A stretch of 64,000 nucleotides of DNA from an uncultured Aquimarina sp. (GTDB taxonomy: Bacteria > Bacteroidota > Bacteroidia > Flavobacteriales > Flavobacteriaceae): positions 310,001-374,000 of the forward strand of contig CANLMN010000001.1 of NCBI GenBank assembly GCA_947492105.1. The letters are read 5' to 3'. Position 1 is the first letter of the stretch; each line of letters begins with the position of its first letter. The position numbers and the translations under genes were made by a program. A model generated the notes under the pieces. It was not told where the DNA came from. It did no database searches and saw only the letters and a list, made by a program, of their open reading frames with translations. This document shows positions 53,064 to 64,000 of the stretch, one piece after another.

Positions 53064-53098
53064 ATTAGTAGCCTATAATTATTTTAAAAAAAATGATA
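53064..53098 (-). repeat. Family A fragment (A9)
   Basis: TTAGTAGCCTATAATTATTT matches the right end of A3 (ATTAGCCTGTAATTATTTTT) and directly follows C4. The rest of the element is absent. Confidence 0.5.
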
Positions 53099-53151
53099 CA
53101 ACTCCCGAATAGTAACCAAATAATTGACATAACTATAAATCCAACACTAGT

Positions 53152-53187
53152 AAAAAGACCCTATACATTACTGAATAGGGCCTTTTT
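53152..53187 (-). terminator. Terminator after guaB
   Basis: AAAAAGACCCTAT and ATAGGGCCTTTTT arms. The single mismatch is a G-U pair only in the minus-strand RNA, which supports this direction. It starts 36 bases past the guaB stop. Confidence 0.85.
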
Positions 53188-53222
53188 AAAACTTTTTTTT
53201 GACGCGATAGTTCATCCATCTA

Positions 53223-54707
<1,485 letters not shown>

Positions 54708-54718
54708 TTAATTGCGAG

Positions 54719-54726
54719 CAAATATA
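54719..54726 (-). promoter_or_regulatory. -7 promoter element of guaB
   Basis: Minus strand TATATTTG, 24 bases before the guaB start codon. No TTG at the exact -33 position. Confidence 0.45.
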
Positions 54727-54917
54727 CTACTTTTTGACAATTTAATAGCACTATTAACTGACAAAAATATTTATTCTTGAATTGTTTAAAACCTATTGAA
54801 TTCGCTATGGGAATACTATTTTTTATTTTTTTTGCTATTTCCTTCTCTTATCCTACTATTCTCAAGCTCAAAAAACAACTTTGGATGGCTGACAAAAAAC
54901 TATCAAAACCAAGATCT

Positions 54918-55436
54918 CTAAGCTGCTATTTTCTCAAAGGCGATATAATTAACCAAAACACCTTTTTTGTCATACAAAGGCATTCCTTTGATACTACATT
55001 TGTAGGTACTCTCATCTTTTCTATAATTCAACACTACTTCATCAAAAGGTAATTCCTGACGTACTGCCTGTCGTATTTTATTCGATACCACAGGACATGT
55101 GTTTTTCCCTTGAAACATTTTTGGAGACGCTCCGACAACTTCATCCTGAGCATAGCCGTTCATTTGAAAAATATTATGAGTTGCATACACAATTGATAAT
55201 TCTGGGGTTGTGATAACAATAACCATCTTATCTACCGTTAATTCTCTCAAAAAATCAGCCTCTAAACTCCATTTTTTTCCCAGCTCCTTGAGTCTTATCA
55301 AATCCTCTTTAAAGCTAATCATCGTATTGTAATTTTCTATATGAAAATTCCATGATAACAACGGCATTACTTTACTAACAGTAGCGCTATTATAATAATT
55401 GGCAGCAGCGCTATCATACATCCTTAAATCACCCAT
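54918..55436 (-). CDS. Single PAS-domain protein
   Basis: A 172-residue protein with one PAS domain at about residues 70-170: MVIVITTPELSIVYATHNIF, QMNGYAQDEVVGASPKMFQG, then PFDEVVLNYRKDESTYKCSI and KGMPLYDKKGVLVNYIAFEK. The order resembles LOV domains, but the flavin-linking NCRFLQ motif is replaced by SPKMFQG, so it is not a photoreceptor of that kind. No output domain is present. The start could also be the ATG five codons later. It may act as a partner of a kinase elsewhere. Confidence 0.85.
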   Translation of the reverse strand: MGDLRMYDSAAANYYNSATVSKVMPLLSWNFHIENYNTMISFKEDLIRLKELGKKWSLEADFLRELTVDKMVIVITTPELSIVYATHNIFQMNGYAQDEVVGASPKMFQGKNTCPVVSNKIRQAVRQELPFDEVVLNYRKDESTYKCSIKGMPLYDKKGVLVNYIAFEKIAA

Positions 55437-55769
55437 ACATCTATAAATAATACCTACACAAATTAAAATCTATTTTTATGTCGCATGAAAATAAACAAAT
55501 CGACTATACTACATCCATTCTACTATTCTACATCCATGAAAACATTCAATATCATCAAAAAAAGAAACTATTAATCAGTTCCATTGCGCAGGAATGCAAA
55601 ATTATTAAATCTAAATTGGTATTCTGGCTAAACAAGCGTTAAAATCATCTTGCATACACTACACCAAGAACTTCTACTAATTTCAGAACAAAATTAGGTG
55701 CCAAAAGCTCAAAAAATCACCAAAACACTCATAATAAGTACATACAAATACGCTACTCCTTCCAAAATT

Positions 55770-55932
55770 ACTATTAAAACCTTAAAAAAAATGATCACAA
55801 GTTAATAATTCACTTCTTTTCTACTTTTTTTCATTAGAAATTAAACCGTAACCAATCTTCAGGCCTGAATGTTGTAGCTTCCTCTAGCGAAAAGTACTTT
55901 AGTCTACCGCTACATTTCAAAATGATCTAATT
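55770..55932 (+). repeat. Family A intergenic palindromic element, diverged (A8)
   Basis: CACTTCTTTTCTACTTTTTTTC, ATTAGAAATTAAACCGTAAC and CTCTAGCGAAAAGTACTTTAG. The central hairpin is altered (CCGTAACCAATCTTC). Confidence 0.6.
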
Positions 55933-56004
55933 TTTTCTTTTTATTACATTCTTTCTTATATCTTATGAAACGGATATATCAATCAAGACCTACAGCTTCG
56001 ACTT

Positions 56005-56165
56005 ATACAAATCAGCTATATTAATGTCATATACCGACTTGTTCTTTTTCCACCTAAATGCCTTGCTAATAAACCCCATAGCTAAGGCTATACAATAGCA
56101 TCACGATGTTTTTACATAAAAAAATGACAGTGTCCTTAATACGAATTCAAACACCTAATTGACAC
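56005..56165 (+). repeat. Family C intergenic palindromic element (C5)
   Basis: ATACAAATCAGCTATATTAA at the left, core CCATAGCTAAGGCTATAC, AATAGCATCACGATGTTTTT and ACACCTAATTG at the right. Confidence 0.8.
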
Positions 56166-56214
56166 AAAACAAAAAAGTTTAAACCGCTTCTATGCATAGA
56201 CGCAGAGTTCTCAT

Positions 56215-56222
56215 TATCTTTG
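56215..56222 (+). promoter_or_regulatory. -7 promoter element of rlmB
   Basis: TATCTTTG matches TAnnTTTG only five bases before the ATG at 56228, which would give a nearly leaderless mRNA. It also argues against the upstream ATG at 56192. Confidence 0.5.
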
Positions 56223-56227
56223 TGGCC

Positions 56228-56983
56228 ATGGAAGACATTAAATCATCAGGCGAAACCCAACTTTTTGGTATCCGAGCAGTATTAGAAGCAATCCACTCAG
56301 GAAAAATTATCGACAAAGTATTTTTGCAAAAGGGGCTACAAGGTAGTTTGAGTCGTGAATTACAAAAAACACTCAAGGAACACCGTATAAATACAGCCGA
56401 AGTACCTGTAGAGAAACTCAACAGGCTTACACGCAAAAATCACCAAGGCGTTGTTGCCTTTACTTCTCCTGTTGCGTTTCATGATCTAGAAGAACTTGTT
56501 ATCACTACAGTCGAGTCAGGTCAGACTCCACTTTTTTTACTTCTTGATCAATTATCTGATGTTCGTAATTTTGGTGCGATTATCCGTACAGCTGCCTGTG
56601 TAGGAGTTCATGGAATTATTATTCAGAAAAAAGGAGGCGCTCCAGTAAGTGCAGACACCATTAAAACTTCGGCTGGCGCCATATTTTCTATCCCTATATG
56701 CAAAGTTGACCATATCAAAGATGCCATCTACTACATGCAAGCTTCAGGAATACAAGTAGTCGCAGCTACAGAAAAAACAGACAGCTTACTTTATGAAACA
56801 GATTTTCAAAAACCTACTGCTATCATTATGGGTAGTGAAGGAAAAGGTGTTTCTCCTGCCATACTAAAACTCGCTGACGCCAAAGCAAAACTACCTATGG
56901 TTGGAAAAATATCTTCGCTCAATGTTTCTGTTGCCTGTGGTGCTATTCTATACGAAGTGGTAAGACAACGCTTTGATTCGTAA
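56228..56983 (+). CDS. rlmB: 23S rRNA 2'-O-ribose methyltransferase, TrmH/SpoU family
   Basis: Methylates a ribose in 23S rRNA (G2251 in E. coli numbering). 251 residues from the ATG at 56228. An N-terminal substrate-binding domain (LFGIRAVLEAIHSGKIIDKV, TRKNHQGVVAF) is followed by the SPOUT knot with LLDQLSDVRNFGAIIRTA, MGSEGKGVSP and LPMVGKISSLNVSVACGAIL. An in-frame ATG at 56192 precedes the likely promoter. It is convergent with the rhomboid gene 21 bases away. Confidence 0.93.
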   Translation: MEDIKSSGETQLFGIRAVLEAIHSGKIIDKVFLQKGLQGSLSRELQKTLKEHRINTAEVPVEKLNRLTRKNHQGVVAFTSPVAFHDLEELVITTVESGQTPLFLLLDQLSDVRNFGAIIRTAACVGVHGIIIQKKGGAPVSADTIKTSAGAIFSIPICKVDHIKDAIYYMQASGIQVVAATEKTDSLLYETDFQKPTAIIMGSEGKGVSPAILKLADAKAKLPMVGKISSLNVSVACGAILYEVVRQRFDS

Positions 56984-57004
56984 AGCTACACACTAGCAAG
57001 CAAT

Positions 57005-57796
57005 TCATAAATTTTCTGAACTCGAAGTAGTGTCCAAGGGTTTGAAATTATACACAACATGTATACCATCCTCTAACTCTTGAGTCCTATCTGCATCTGG
57101 ATTTAATTCTGGCTCAGGCTCTGGTGGTGGCTTAGGAGAAAAGTTACCATCTTCGTCAAATTGTTGCATGAATTCATCCTCCTCCTCTTCATAATTTGGA
57201 TATTCCCACTTGTATTTTGGAGGCTGTACAATTCCTTGTTTCAAAATTACAGCTAATCCAAATCCTGCAAATAACCCCGACAAATGTCCCTCCCAAGAAA
57301 TTTCTGGATCTATAGGCGCCGCATACCATATCAAACTACCGTATACAAATACCACTACGAATGACAGTGCCATAAGTCTGAAGTGACGTGCCAAAATCCC
57401 TTTGAGAAACAAAAAACCAAACAACATATAAATCACCCCACTAGCTCCAATATGATAAGAAGGCCTACCGAGAAGCCAAGTACCAATTCCTGTTACCAAA
57501 AAACCAAATAATAATACTCTCCAAGCTATTCGACTATAAAAGTAAAACAATGCAGTGGACAGAATTAATAAGGGCAAGGTATTATGCCACAAATGTTGGA
57601 TATCTCCATGGATAAATGGTGAAAATAAAATCCCTCGTAATCCTTTAATTGTATGCGGACGTACCCCAAAGCGATTAAAGTCAAACCCAAACCGTAGTTC
57701 GAACCAAAATACCATCCAGATAGCCAGTACAAAGAGTAATGGCCACACTATCATGGTCAGATTAAATTCAAAAGCTGTTCTTTTTTGCGTATTCAT
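57005..57796 (-). CDS. Rhomboid-family intramembrane serine protease
   Basis: A 263-residue membrane protein with six helices and the catalytic Ser119 in HIGASGVIYMLFGF, His171 in WEGHLSGLFAGFG, and HLWHNTLPLLILS as the N-terminal His/Asn block. FELRFGFDFNRFGVRP precedes it as the L1 loop. The C-terminal 75 residues are cytoplasmic and acidic (YEEEEDEFMQQFDEDGNFSP then a Pro-Glu stretch). The substrate is unknown. Confidence 0.92.
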   Translation of the reverse strand: MNTQKRTAFEFNLTMIVWPLLFVLAIWMVFWFELRFGFDFNRFGVRPHTIKGLRGILFSPFIHGDIQHLWHNTLPLLILSTALFYFYSRIAWRVLLFGFLVTGIGTWLLGRPSYHIGASGVIYMLFGFLFLKGILARHFRLMALSFVVVFVYGSLIWYAAPIDPEISWEGHLSGLFAGFGLAVILKQGIVQPPKYKWEYPNYEEEEDEFMQQFDEDGNFSPKPPPEPEPELNPDADRTQELEDGIHVVYNFKPLDTTSSSENL

Positions 57797-58149
57797 GTCA
57801 ACTTTTAGTCAAAAAAAGCTCCAAAACTTACACATCAGCAATATTGTCATGCAACAGCATTTAATCTGTAATCAGAAAAAGGCAAAAATTAGTATGTTTA
57901 GTACATCAAACTAGCTATAGTAATCTTGGTTCTGACCGCTTAGCGTTAACAAAAAAGATCCTTATCATTTAACAAGTTCTAAAACCCAAAGTCATAACAC
58001 CTACATCAAGACAGGAAGGTGTTCTCTTTATCTACATAGTGTGTTTCCTCTCCAAAATCAATCTTTCATAAAGACTCATAGCACTTCTTTCTACACAAAA
58101 AATACTTGAATATCTCTACAATTCCAAAAGAAAAAAATACTAGTATATA
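57797..58149. other. Gene-free gap, 353 bp
   Basis: AT-rich with no palindromic element of families A-C and no coding frame. It should contain the rhomboid promoter on the minus strand, but none is clear. Confidence 0.5.
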
Positions 58150-58983
58150 TTAATTGACAATCATTTTTATCATCACACTATTATTGGCATTGGCCATTTT
58201 GATAAGATAAGCTCCAGTCGCTAGTCGTTCCGACAAATTCATCTCTAAAGTGTTTTTACCGAAAGAATTTTTGGTTGCTCGATAGACTTGATGTCCTGCG
58301 ATGTTATACACTGTTATTGTTGTATTTCCAAGCGTTTGAGCACCTCTTATTGTAAACTCTCCATTATTTGGATTAGGTGTTACACTAAAAGAAGATGATT
58401 TTTTGAAAGAATTATTAGAAAGAGTCTGATCAACAAAACTGTACGAAGTTGTCCCAATATTCTGACCATAAGAATTTTTTGCTCCATTACCATCATTATA
58501 ATCCACATTCATCACGTTCTCTGCCTGAATTCCTGCATTACCAAGATCTACAGCAATGGGATCATCATTTGACAATAAGCTAATTGAACCAGAAGAGGGC
58601 GACCCACCTACAGAAAATTCTACAATCTCTATATCCGAACCTGACAATGCAATAGTACCAGTACTGGAAGCAAAACTATAGAAATCCTTTGAACCATCTC
58701 CTACCCCTAATTGTGTTAGAAGATCTGCGTCCAAAAATCCACTTACTTCCCAAACACCAACAGAAGCTGACCCTAGATTAACAGGGATTCCAGCATCTAC
58801 AATAATCATAAAAGTAGAGTCCGCATAATCTGTATTTGAAACCACATTCGAAGAAACTGCATTCAACGTAAATATGTATTGATTAGAAACATCTTGTCGT
58901 ATTTCATAATCATAGGTCGATTGCGCAATAGCTGTAAAAGTTAAAGCTAAAAATATAATAACTGAGGATAATTTTTTTTTCAT
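58150..58983 (-). CDS. Secreted protein with T9SS type A sorting domain
   Basis: A 277-residue protein. A signal peptide (SVIIFLALTFTAIAQ) is followed by a beta-rich adhesin-like domain (residues 22-180: FTLNAVSSNVVSNTDYADST, GVWEVSGFLDADLLTQLGVG) with no enzyme motif. The sorting domain is the last 75 residues (FSVTPNPNNGEFTIRGAQ to VMIKMIVN). It lies 17 bases downstream of the large secreted protein and is surely in the same operon. A surface adhesin or structural role is likely; nothing proves it. Confidence 0.85.
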   Translation of the reverse strand: MKKKLSSVIIFLALTFTAIAQSTYDYEIRQDVSNQYIFTLNAVSSNVVSNTDYADSTFMIIVDAGIPVNLGSASVGVWEVSGFLDADLLTQLGVGDGSKDFYSFASSTGTIALSGSDIEIVEFSVGGSPSSGSISLLSNDDPIAVDLGNAGIQAENVMNVDYNDGNGAKNSYGQNIGTTSYSFVDQTLSNNSFKKSSSFSVTPNPNNGEFTIRGAQTLGNTTITVYNIAGHQVYRATKNSFGKNTLEMNLSERLATGAYLIKMANANNSVMIKMIVN

Positions 58984-59000
58984 GTTGAAGGAATTAAGAT

Positions 59001-61499
59001 TTAGGGTAATTTACTTCTAAGTTTAAAAATCAAAATATTTGCTATATTCTCTGGATTTGCAAGAATATTATTTCTTACTACTAATACATCATTGAGGCTT
59101 CCAGAAAATTTAACCTCTCCATCCAAATACAAATCACTCGTAAGGTAGCCTGTAGGATTATAAATTAACAGATTAACACTATTACTGACATCATTTAATA
59201 TCGTATCTCTAATCGCCAATGGATCATTATTAGCTCCAAACATTAGAACCTCTCCATCTCCGTTTGCATCACCTGCCCACATTCCCAAAGTACCTGCTGG
59301 CATTCCAAAATTAGTTTGTGCTTCTGTTCCAAAAGTCGCAATACCTGCAGCTGTAGTAAAGTCTGCAATTACTGCTGTCCCGGACAAAGACACAGGATCT
59401 TTTGACATTATGCCCAAGTGGTTACGATGCTTAATGACTACATAATAGTCCCCAGGAGGAGTCGTAAATTCTAAAGGGTTATTTCTTACATTAATAACCA
59501 TACCATCTCTTCGTAACAATCCAGATTTACCAGATACTACAACGGTATTATCGGTAGCATCACGTAATTCTACCCAAATCCAATCCACAATGCTACTAGA
59601 TTCAGGGATCATAGCCCCAAAAATTGAAGGGATTTGTACCTGCTCTCCGTCTCCATAGGGAGAGGTTGTAGGCAAATACCCTAATTGACGAAGATCATCT
59701 CGCATTAATCCATCAGTACTACCCAGCATTGCTCCTTGCAAGTATACCTGAGGAGACAATAATACGGTTGCTGATACCACTGTGAGATCAAAGTTGACAC
59801 TTGCACTTATCGAACAATTAGAAAAATTTACTGTTGCGGTATATATTCCTGCATCTGTTGTCACAAGATCCGCACTAATAAAAGCTTCTGTACCTGTTGC
59901 AGTAAAGGTATTAGGTCCACTCCAAGCAACACTACCTGAAAAATTGTCTCCTAATGCCAGTGACAAAGACTGTCCTTCTGTCACTGTTATTGATGTTGCC
60001 ACTGGACTTAGTTCCGCCCCATCGACACTGGCTTGAGTCAAAAGTGCATAACTCGAATCATATACCCGCACAGTTACAGGGACACGTTCGGTCTCACTAC
60101 CACAAGCACTAGAATAAGTAGCCACGTAATAAATTCCTGTTTCCAAGAATTCATATAATGGATTGGGATCTGCATCTGTTCCTGGAGGATTCAATACAGT
60201 AACACTCGTCTCAGAGTCGTACCATCTCAAATCAAAACCATTTGCAGTAGTTGCTACCAAATCATTAACTCTTGGATTTGCACTAGCACAAAATTCTTGT
60301 AGACTATTCGTTACCGGCTCTGGAATTTTTATCTGCACACCATTTAAAGTATACACAGATCCACACACTGGCCCTGAAAAATCATACGTAATATCATATA
60401 TACCCGGATCCGAAACCTCCATATCAATCACACCTGTACTAGAATCTATACTAAGACCAGCTGGTGTTGCTGAAAACACTCCACCAGAAGTAAAATTGAA
60501 TGGTACTATTTCTTTTTGACCTGATACATCGCAAAATGCTAATCTATTATCAGAAGCTAATCTAAAACCCGTTTCTATTCCATTAAGTACTTCTATACGC
60601 TCTGTATGAGAAGCCTCAGTACAATTCGGTTCTGTAGAAGTCAATGTAATATCATACACTCCCACTGGGGTAGCTGTAAGATCGATTGTTCCAAAAGTCT
60701 GATCTGCAAAAACCAACACATTGCCATTATCACTAGGAAACGATTGCGCCGTATAATTACCAAGCAGTCCCGACGGAACATTGGGTGTTGGATTATCATC
60801 ACCCTGACAAAAATTTGACACTCCGTAACTAAAGTCTGCTTCTTTGTACTCGAGGATTTTAATATCATGAAATTTTGAATCCACTGTAACGGTTGTACCG
60901 CAAGTTTTTTCTATAGAATAAGTAACTCTATATGCAATATTATTTGCTGCAGGAACACTTGACGAAAAATCAATTTCTCCAGTCACCAAATCTATCGCCA
61001 AGCCGGTCTCTGGTTGTACGGAAAAAACACCTCCTGTATCTCCTGTTATACTAGGAAAAATATTGGGGTCATCTTGACAAAAACTAAAATCTCGAATTGT
61101 ACCGTCTCCTTCGACTATTTCATACCCAAAACTCGCGTCGGCTGAAGAAGGGCTAGATACCACCAATGTTTTTGTTGTAGAACAGGCTCCGCTTGTAAAC
61201 GTAATTTCATAACTACCTGGTTCTACACCTGGGAATGGTCCCGTTGGCGTAATATAAATCAATCCAACACCTGCATTAGCAAATATATCAATTGGGGTAG
61301 ACGAAAACGTACCGAAAACATTAGTATCCTCTTTACTGGCAACAAGAGCAGACTCCGTTGTACACCATTGCATACCACTGCCTGCTGCAGAGTTTGCAGG
61401 TGCTACAAACGAAAACCCCGTGTTCACAGCTTCACATTGTGCAAAAACATTAGTCACAACAATATTCGTAACGAATAAAAATAGTAAAATTTTTTTCAT
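59001..61499 (-). CDS. Large secreted multi-domain surface protein, Ig-like and dockerin-like
   Basis: 832 residues from the ATG at 61499, which gives the signal peptide MKKILLFLFVTNIVVTNVFA; the frame extends 30 codons upstream without sense. Repeated beta-sandwich units each have a cysteine pair and the theme GVFSxxPxGLxIDxxTGxI (FSVQPETGLAIDLVTGEIDF, FSATPAGLSIDSSTGVIDM). Ig-like and PKD-like units follow. The last 100 residues hold two dockerin-like calcium motifs (GDANGDGEVLMFGANND and DLYLDGEVKFSGSLND) ending in NILIFKLRSKLP instead of a canonical type A sorting signal. Such tails occur on large flavobacterial surface proteins. Function unknown, perhaps adhesion. Confidence 0.82.
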   Translation of the reverse strand: MKKILLFLFVTNIVVTNVFAQCEAVNTGFSFVAPANSAAGSGMQWCTTESALVASKEDTNVFGTFSSTPIDIFANAGVGLIYITPTGPFPGVEPGSYEITFTSGACSTTKTLVVSSPSSADASFGYEIVEGDGTIRDFSFCQDDPNIFPSITGDTGGVFSVQPETGLAIDLVTGEIDFSSSVPAANNIAYRVTYSIEKTCGTTVTVDSKFHDIKILEYKEADFSYGVSNFCQGDDNPTPNVPSGLLGNYTAQSFPSDNGNVLVFADQTFGTIDLTATPVGVYDITLTSTEPNCTEASHTERIEVLNGIETGFRLASDNRLAFCDVSGQKEIVPFNFTSGGVFSATPAGLSIDSSTGVIDMEVSDPGIYDITYDFSGPVCGSVYTLNGVQIKIPEPVTNSLQEFCASANPRVNDLVATTANGFDLRWYDSETSVTVLNPPGTDADPNPLYEFLETGIYYVATYSSACGSETERVPVTVRVYDSSYALLTQASVDGAELSPVATSITVTEGQSLSLALGDNFSGSVAWSGPNTFTATGTEAFISADLVTTDAGIYTATVNFSNCSISASVNFDLTVVSATVLLSPQVYLQGAMLGSTDGLMRDDLRQLGYLPTTSPYGDGEQVQIPSIFGAMIPESSSIVDWIWVELRDATDNTVVVSGKSGLLRRDGMVINVRNNPLEFTTPPGDYYVVIKHRNHLGIMSKDPVSLSGTAVIADFTTAAGIATFGTEAQTNFGMPAGTLGMWAGDANGDGEVLMFGANNDPLAIRDTILNDVSNSVNLLIYNPTGYLTSDLYLDGEVKFSGSLNDVLVVRNNILANPENIANILIFKLRSKLP

Positions 61500-61650
61500 A
61501 TTAATCTTATTCTCTTGTGGGGTAAAATAATTGACAATCATTAAATTGGCTGCTAAAATACTAAAAAATACCTCAATAACCACGATCAAACCGCAAAATA
61601 CGTAATTTTTAGCTAATTACACATAAATTAGTAAGAAAAAACTCACTTTT

Positions 61651-61693
61651 ATACAAAAAACAAAGAGGCCTATGCATTACACAAAGACCTCTG
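61651..61693 (-). terminator. Terminator after eno
   Basis: AGAGGCC and GACCTCT arms; the odd pair is U-G only on the minus-strand RNA. It is followed by TTGTTTTTTG in that direction and lies 27 bases past the eno stop. Confidence 0.7.
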
Positions 61694-61719
61694 GAGTTGA
61701 TTATACGTTTATATCTGTA

Positions 61720-63436
<1,717 letters not shown>

Positions 63437-64000
63437 TTATGCGAGTTTCTGCTTTTTTATATTACCGATAAATTCATCAAACAAATAAGATGCATCGTGT
63501 GGCCCTGGACTCGCCTCCGGATGATACTGAACTGAAAAACAGTTTTTATCCTTCATTTTAATACCAGCTACAGTTTGATCATTCAGATGCACATGTGTAA
63601 TTTCTAAATCAGCATGTTTTTCCGTCTCTTCTCTATTAATAGCAAACCCATGATTTTGAGAAGTTATTTCACCTTTTCCTGTAAGCAAATTCTTGACAGG
63701 ATGATTAATCCCACGATGTCCATTATGCATTTTATAAGTACTAATCCCATTCGCCAATGCAATAACCTGATGCCCTAAGCATATTCCAAAAAGTGGTAAA
63801 TCATTTGCGATAATCTCTTTGGCAGTTTCTATTGCTTGCACAAGCGGCTTAGGATCTCCTGGACCGTTTGATAAGAAATATCCATCTGGTTCCCACGCTT
63901 TCATTTCTTCGAATGTGGTATCAAAAGGAAAAACTTTTATATAAACATCCCTTTTGGCTAAGTTTCTCAAAATATTTGTCTTGACCCCCAAGTCCAATGC
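63437..64000 (-). CDS. carA: Carbamoyl-phosphate synthase small subunit, C-terminal part
   Basis: Glutamine amidotransferase subunit that feeds ammonia to CarB for carbamoyl phosphate (pyrimidines and arginine). Only the last 187 residues are in the window; the frame runs off the right edge. The class I amidotransferase domain is complete: DYGVK-like start ALDLGVKTNILRNLAKRD, LSNGPGDP, FGICLGHQVIALANG with the nucleophile Cys, NHPVKN, NHGFAI and QYHPEASPGPHDASYLF with the catalytic His-Glu pair. Confidence 0.96.
   Translation of the reverse strand, partial: ALDLGVKTNILRNLAKRDVYIKVFPFDTTFEEMKAWEPDGYFLSNGPGDPKPLVQAIETAKEIIANDLPLFGICLGHQVIALANGISTYKMHNGHRGINHPVKNLLTGKGEITSQNHGFAINREETEKHADLEITHVHLNDQTVAGIKMKDKNCFSVQYHPEASPGPHDASYLFDEFIGNIKKQKLA

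Larger units (their letters stand above)
52559..53222. other. Gap with three back-to-back repeats
   Basis: Elements A7, B4 and C4 run consecutively from 52613 to 53062, followed by a family A fragment and the guaB terminator. Confidence 0.8.
55437..56227. other. Gene-free gap with A8 and C5
   Basis: Elements A8 and C5 plus the rlmB promoter occupy the right half. 55437-55770 shows no feature. Confidence 0.6.

Noticed and set aside
54777-55052. 91-codon plus-strand frame with a hydrophobic start
   Set aside because: Most of it runs antisense to the PAS gene, and the non-overlapping part shows no conservation cue.

Overview
The window comes from a chromosome of the phylum Bacteroidota, most likely a marine member of the Flavobacteriaceae. 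The DNA is AT-rich. Secreted proteins carry type IX secretion C-terminal sorting domains (12807-14363, 58150-58983). Upstream regions contain TAnnTTTG-type -7 elements and lack clear Shine-Dalgarno sequences. Lipoproteins have the short Bacteroidetes lipobox, and several genes appear to start at TTG. No tRNA, rRNA, CRISPR array, prophage or intact insertion sequence was recognised.

Layout. 1-3.1 kb: the end of gpmI, then map and a methyltransferase. 3.1-5.4 kb: apbE, a small conserved protein and a carboxypeptidase-regulatory-like protein, all on the minus strand. 5.5-12.6 kb: pepE, glutaminase, a secreted unknown, deoxynucleoside kinase, a CRTAC1-type repeat protein, a DUF2461 protein and the Kdo transferase waaA. 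12.8-20 kb: a T9SS-exported DUF4832 protein, a sugar aminotransferase and a SNF2 helicase split by a frameshift at an A10 run. 20-36 kb is the accessory part. It holds three tandem paralogous small secreted proteins with duplicated flanks, an overlapping lipoprotein/membrane/small-protein cassette, two HTH genes, a decayed DUF4143 fragment, a GH12-like lipoprotein, an alpha/beta hydrolase, a block of regulators (WYL, GyrI-like, DUF1801, AraC, GlcG/HbpS) and a ClC-type channel. 36-64 kb is mostly housekeeping: modABC, fabD, a Crp/Fnr regulator, two aconitases of different type side by side, a moxR/SurA/PpiC envelope-folding cluster, guaB, a PAS protein, rlmB, a rhomboid protease, two secreted proteins, eno and the 3' part of carA.

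The most striking non-coding feature is a set of about 18 intergenic elements. They are 75-170 bp imperfect palindromes in three sequence families, called A, B and C here. The well-preserved copies begin and end with ATACCA/TGGTAT, and the complete ones carry a common central hairpin, consensus CCRTARCYAMGGCTATGC. In places they sit back to back and share ends, as at 52613-53062. They fill most gene-free gaps and look like a lineage-specific miniature mobile or structured-RNA superfamily.

The other main candidates for something undescribed are the three-paralog secreted family with its conserved C-terminal motif and leader, the overlapping 24010-24923 cassette with palindromes upstream, and the SNF2 helicase that is readable as one protein only by slipping at A10.
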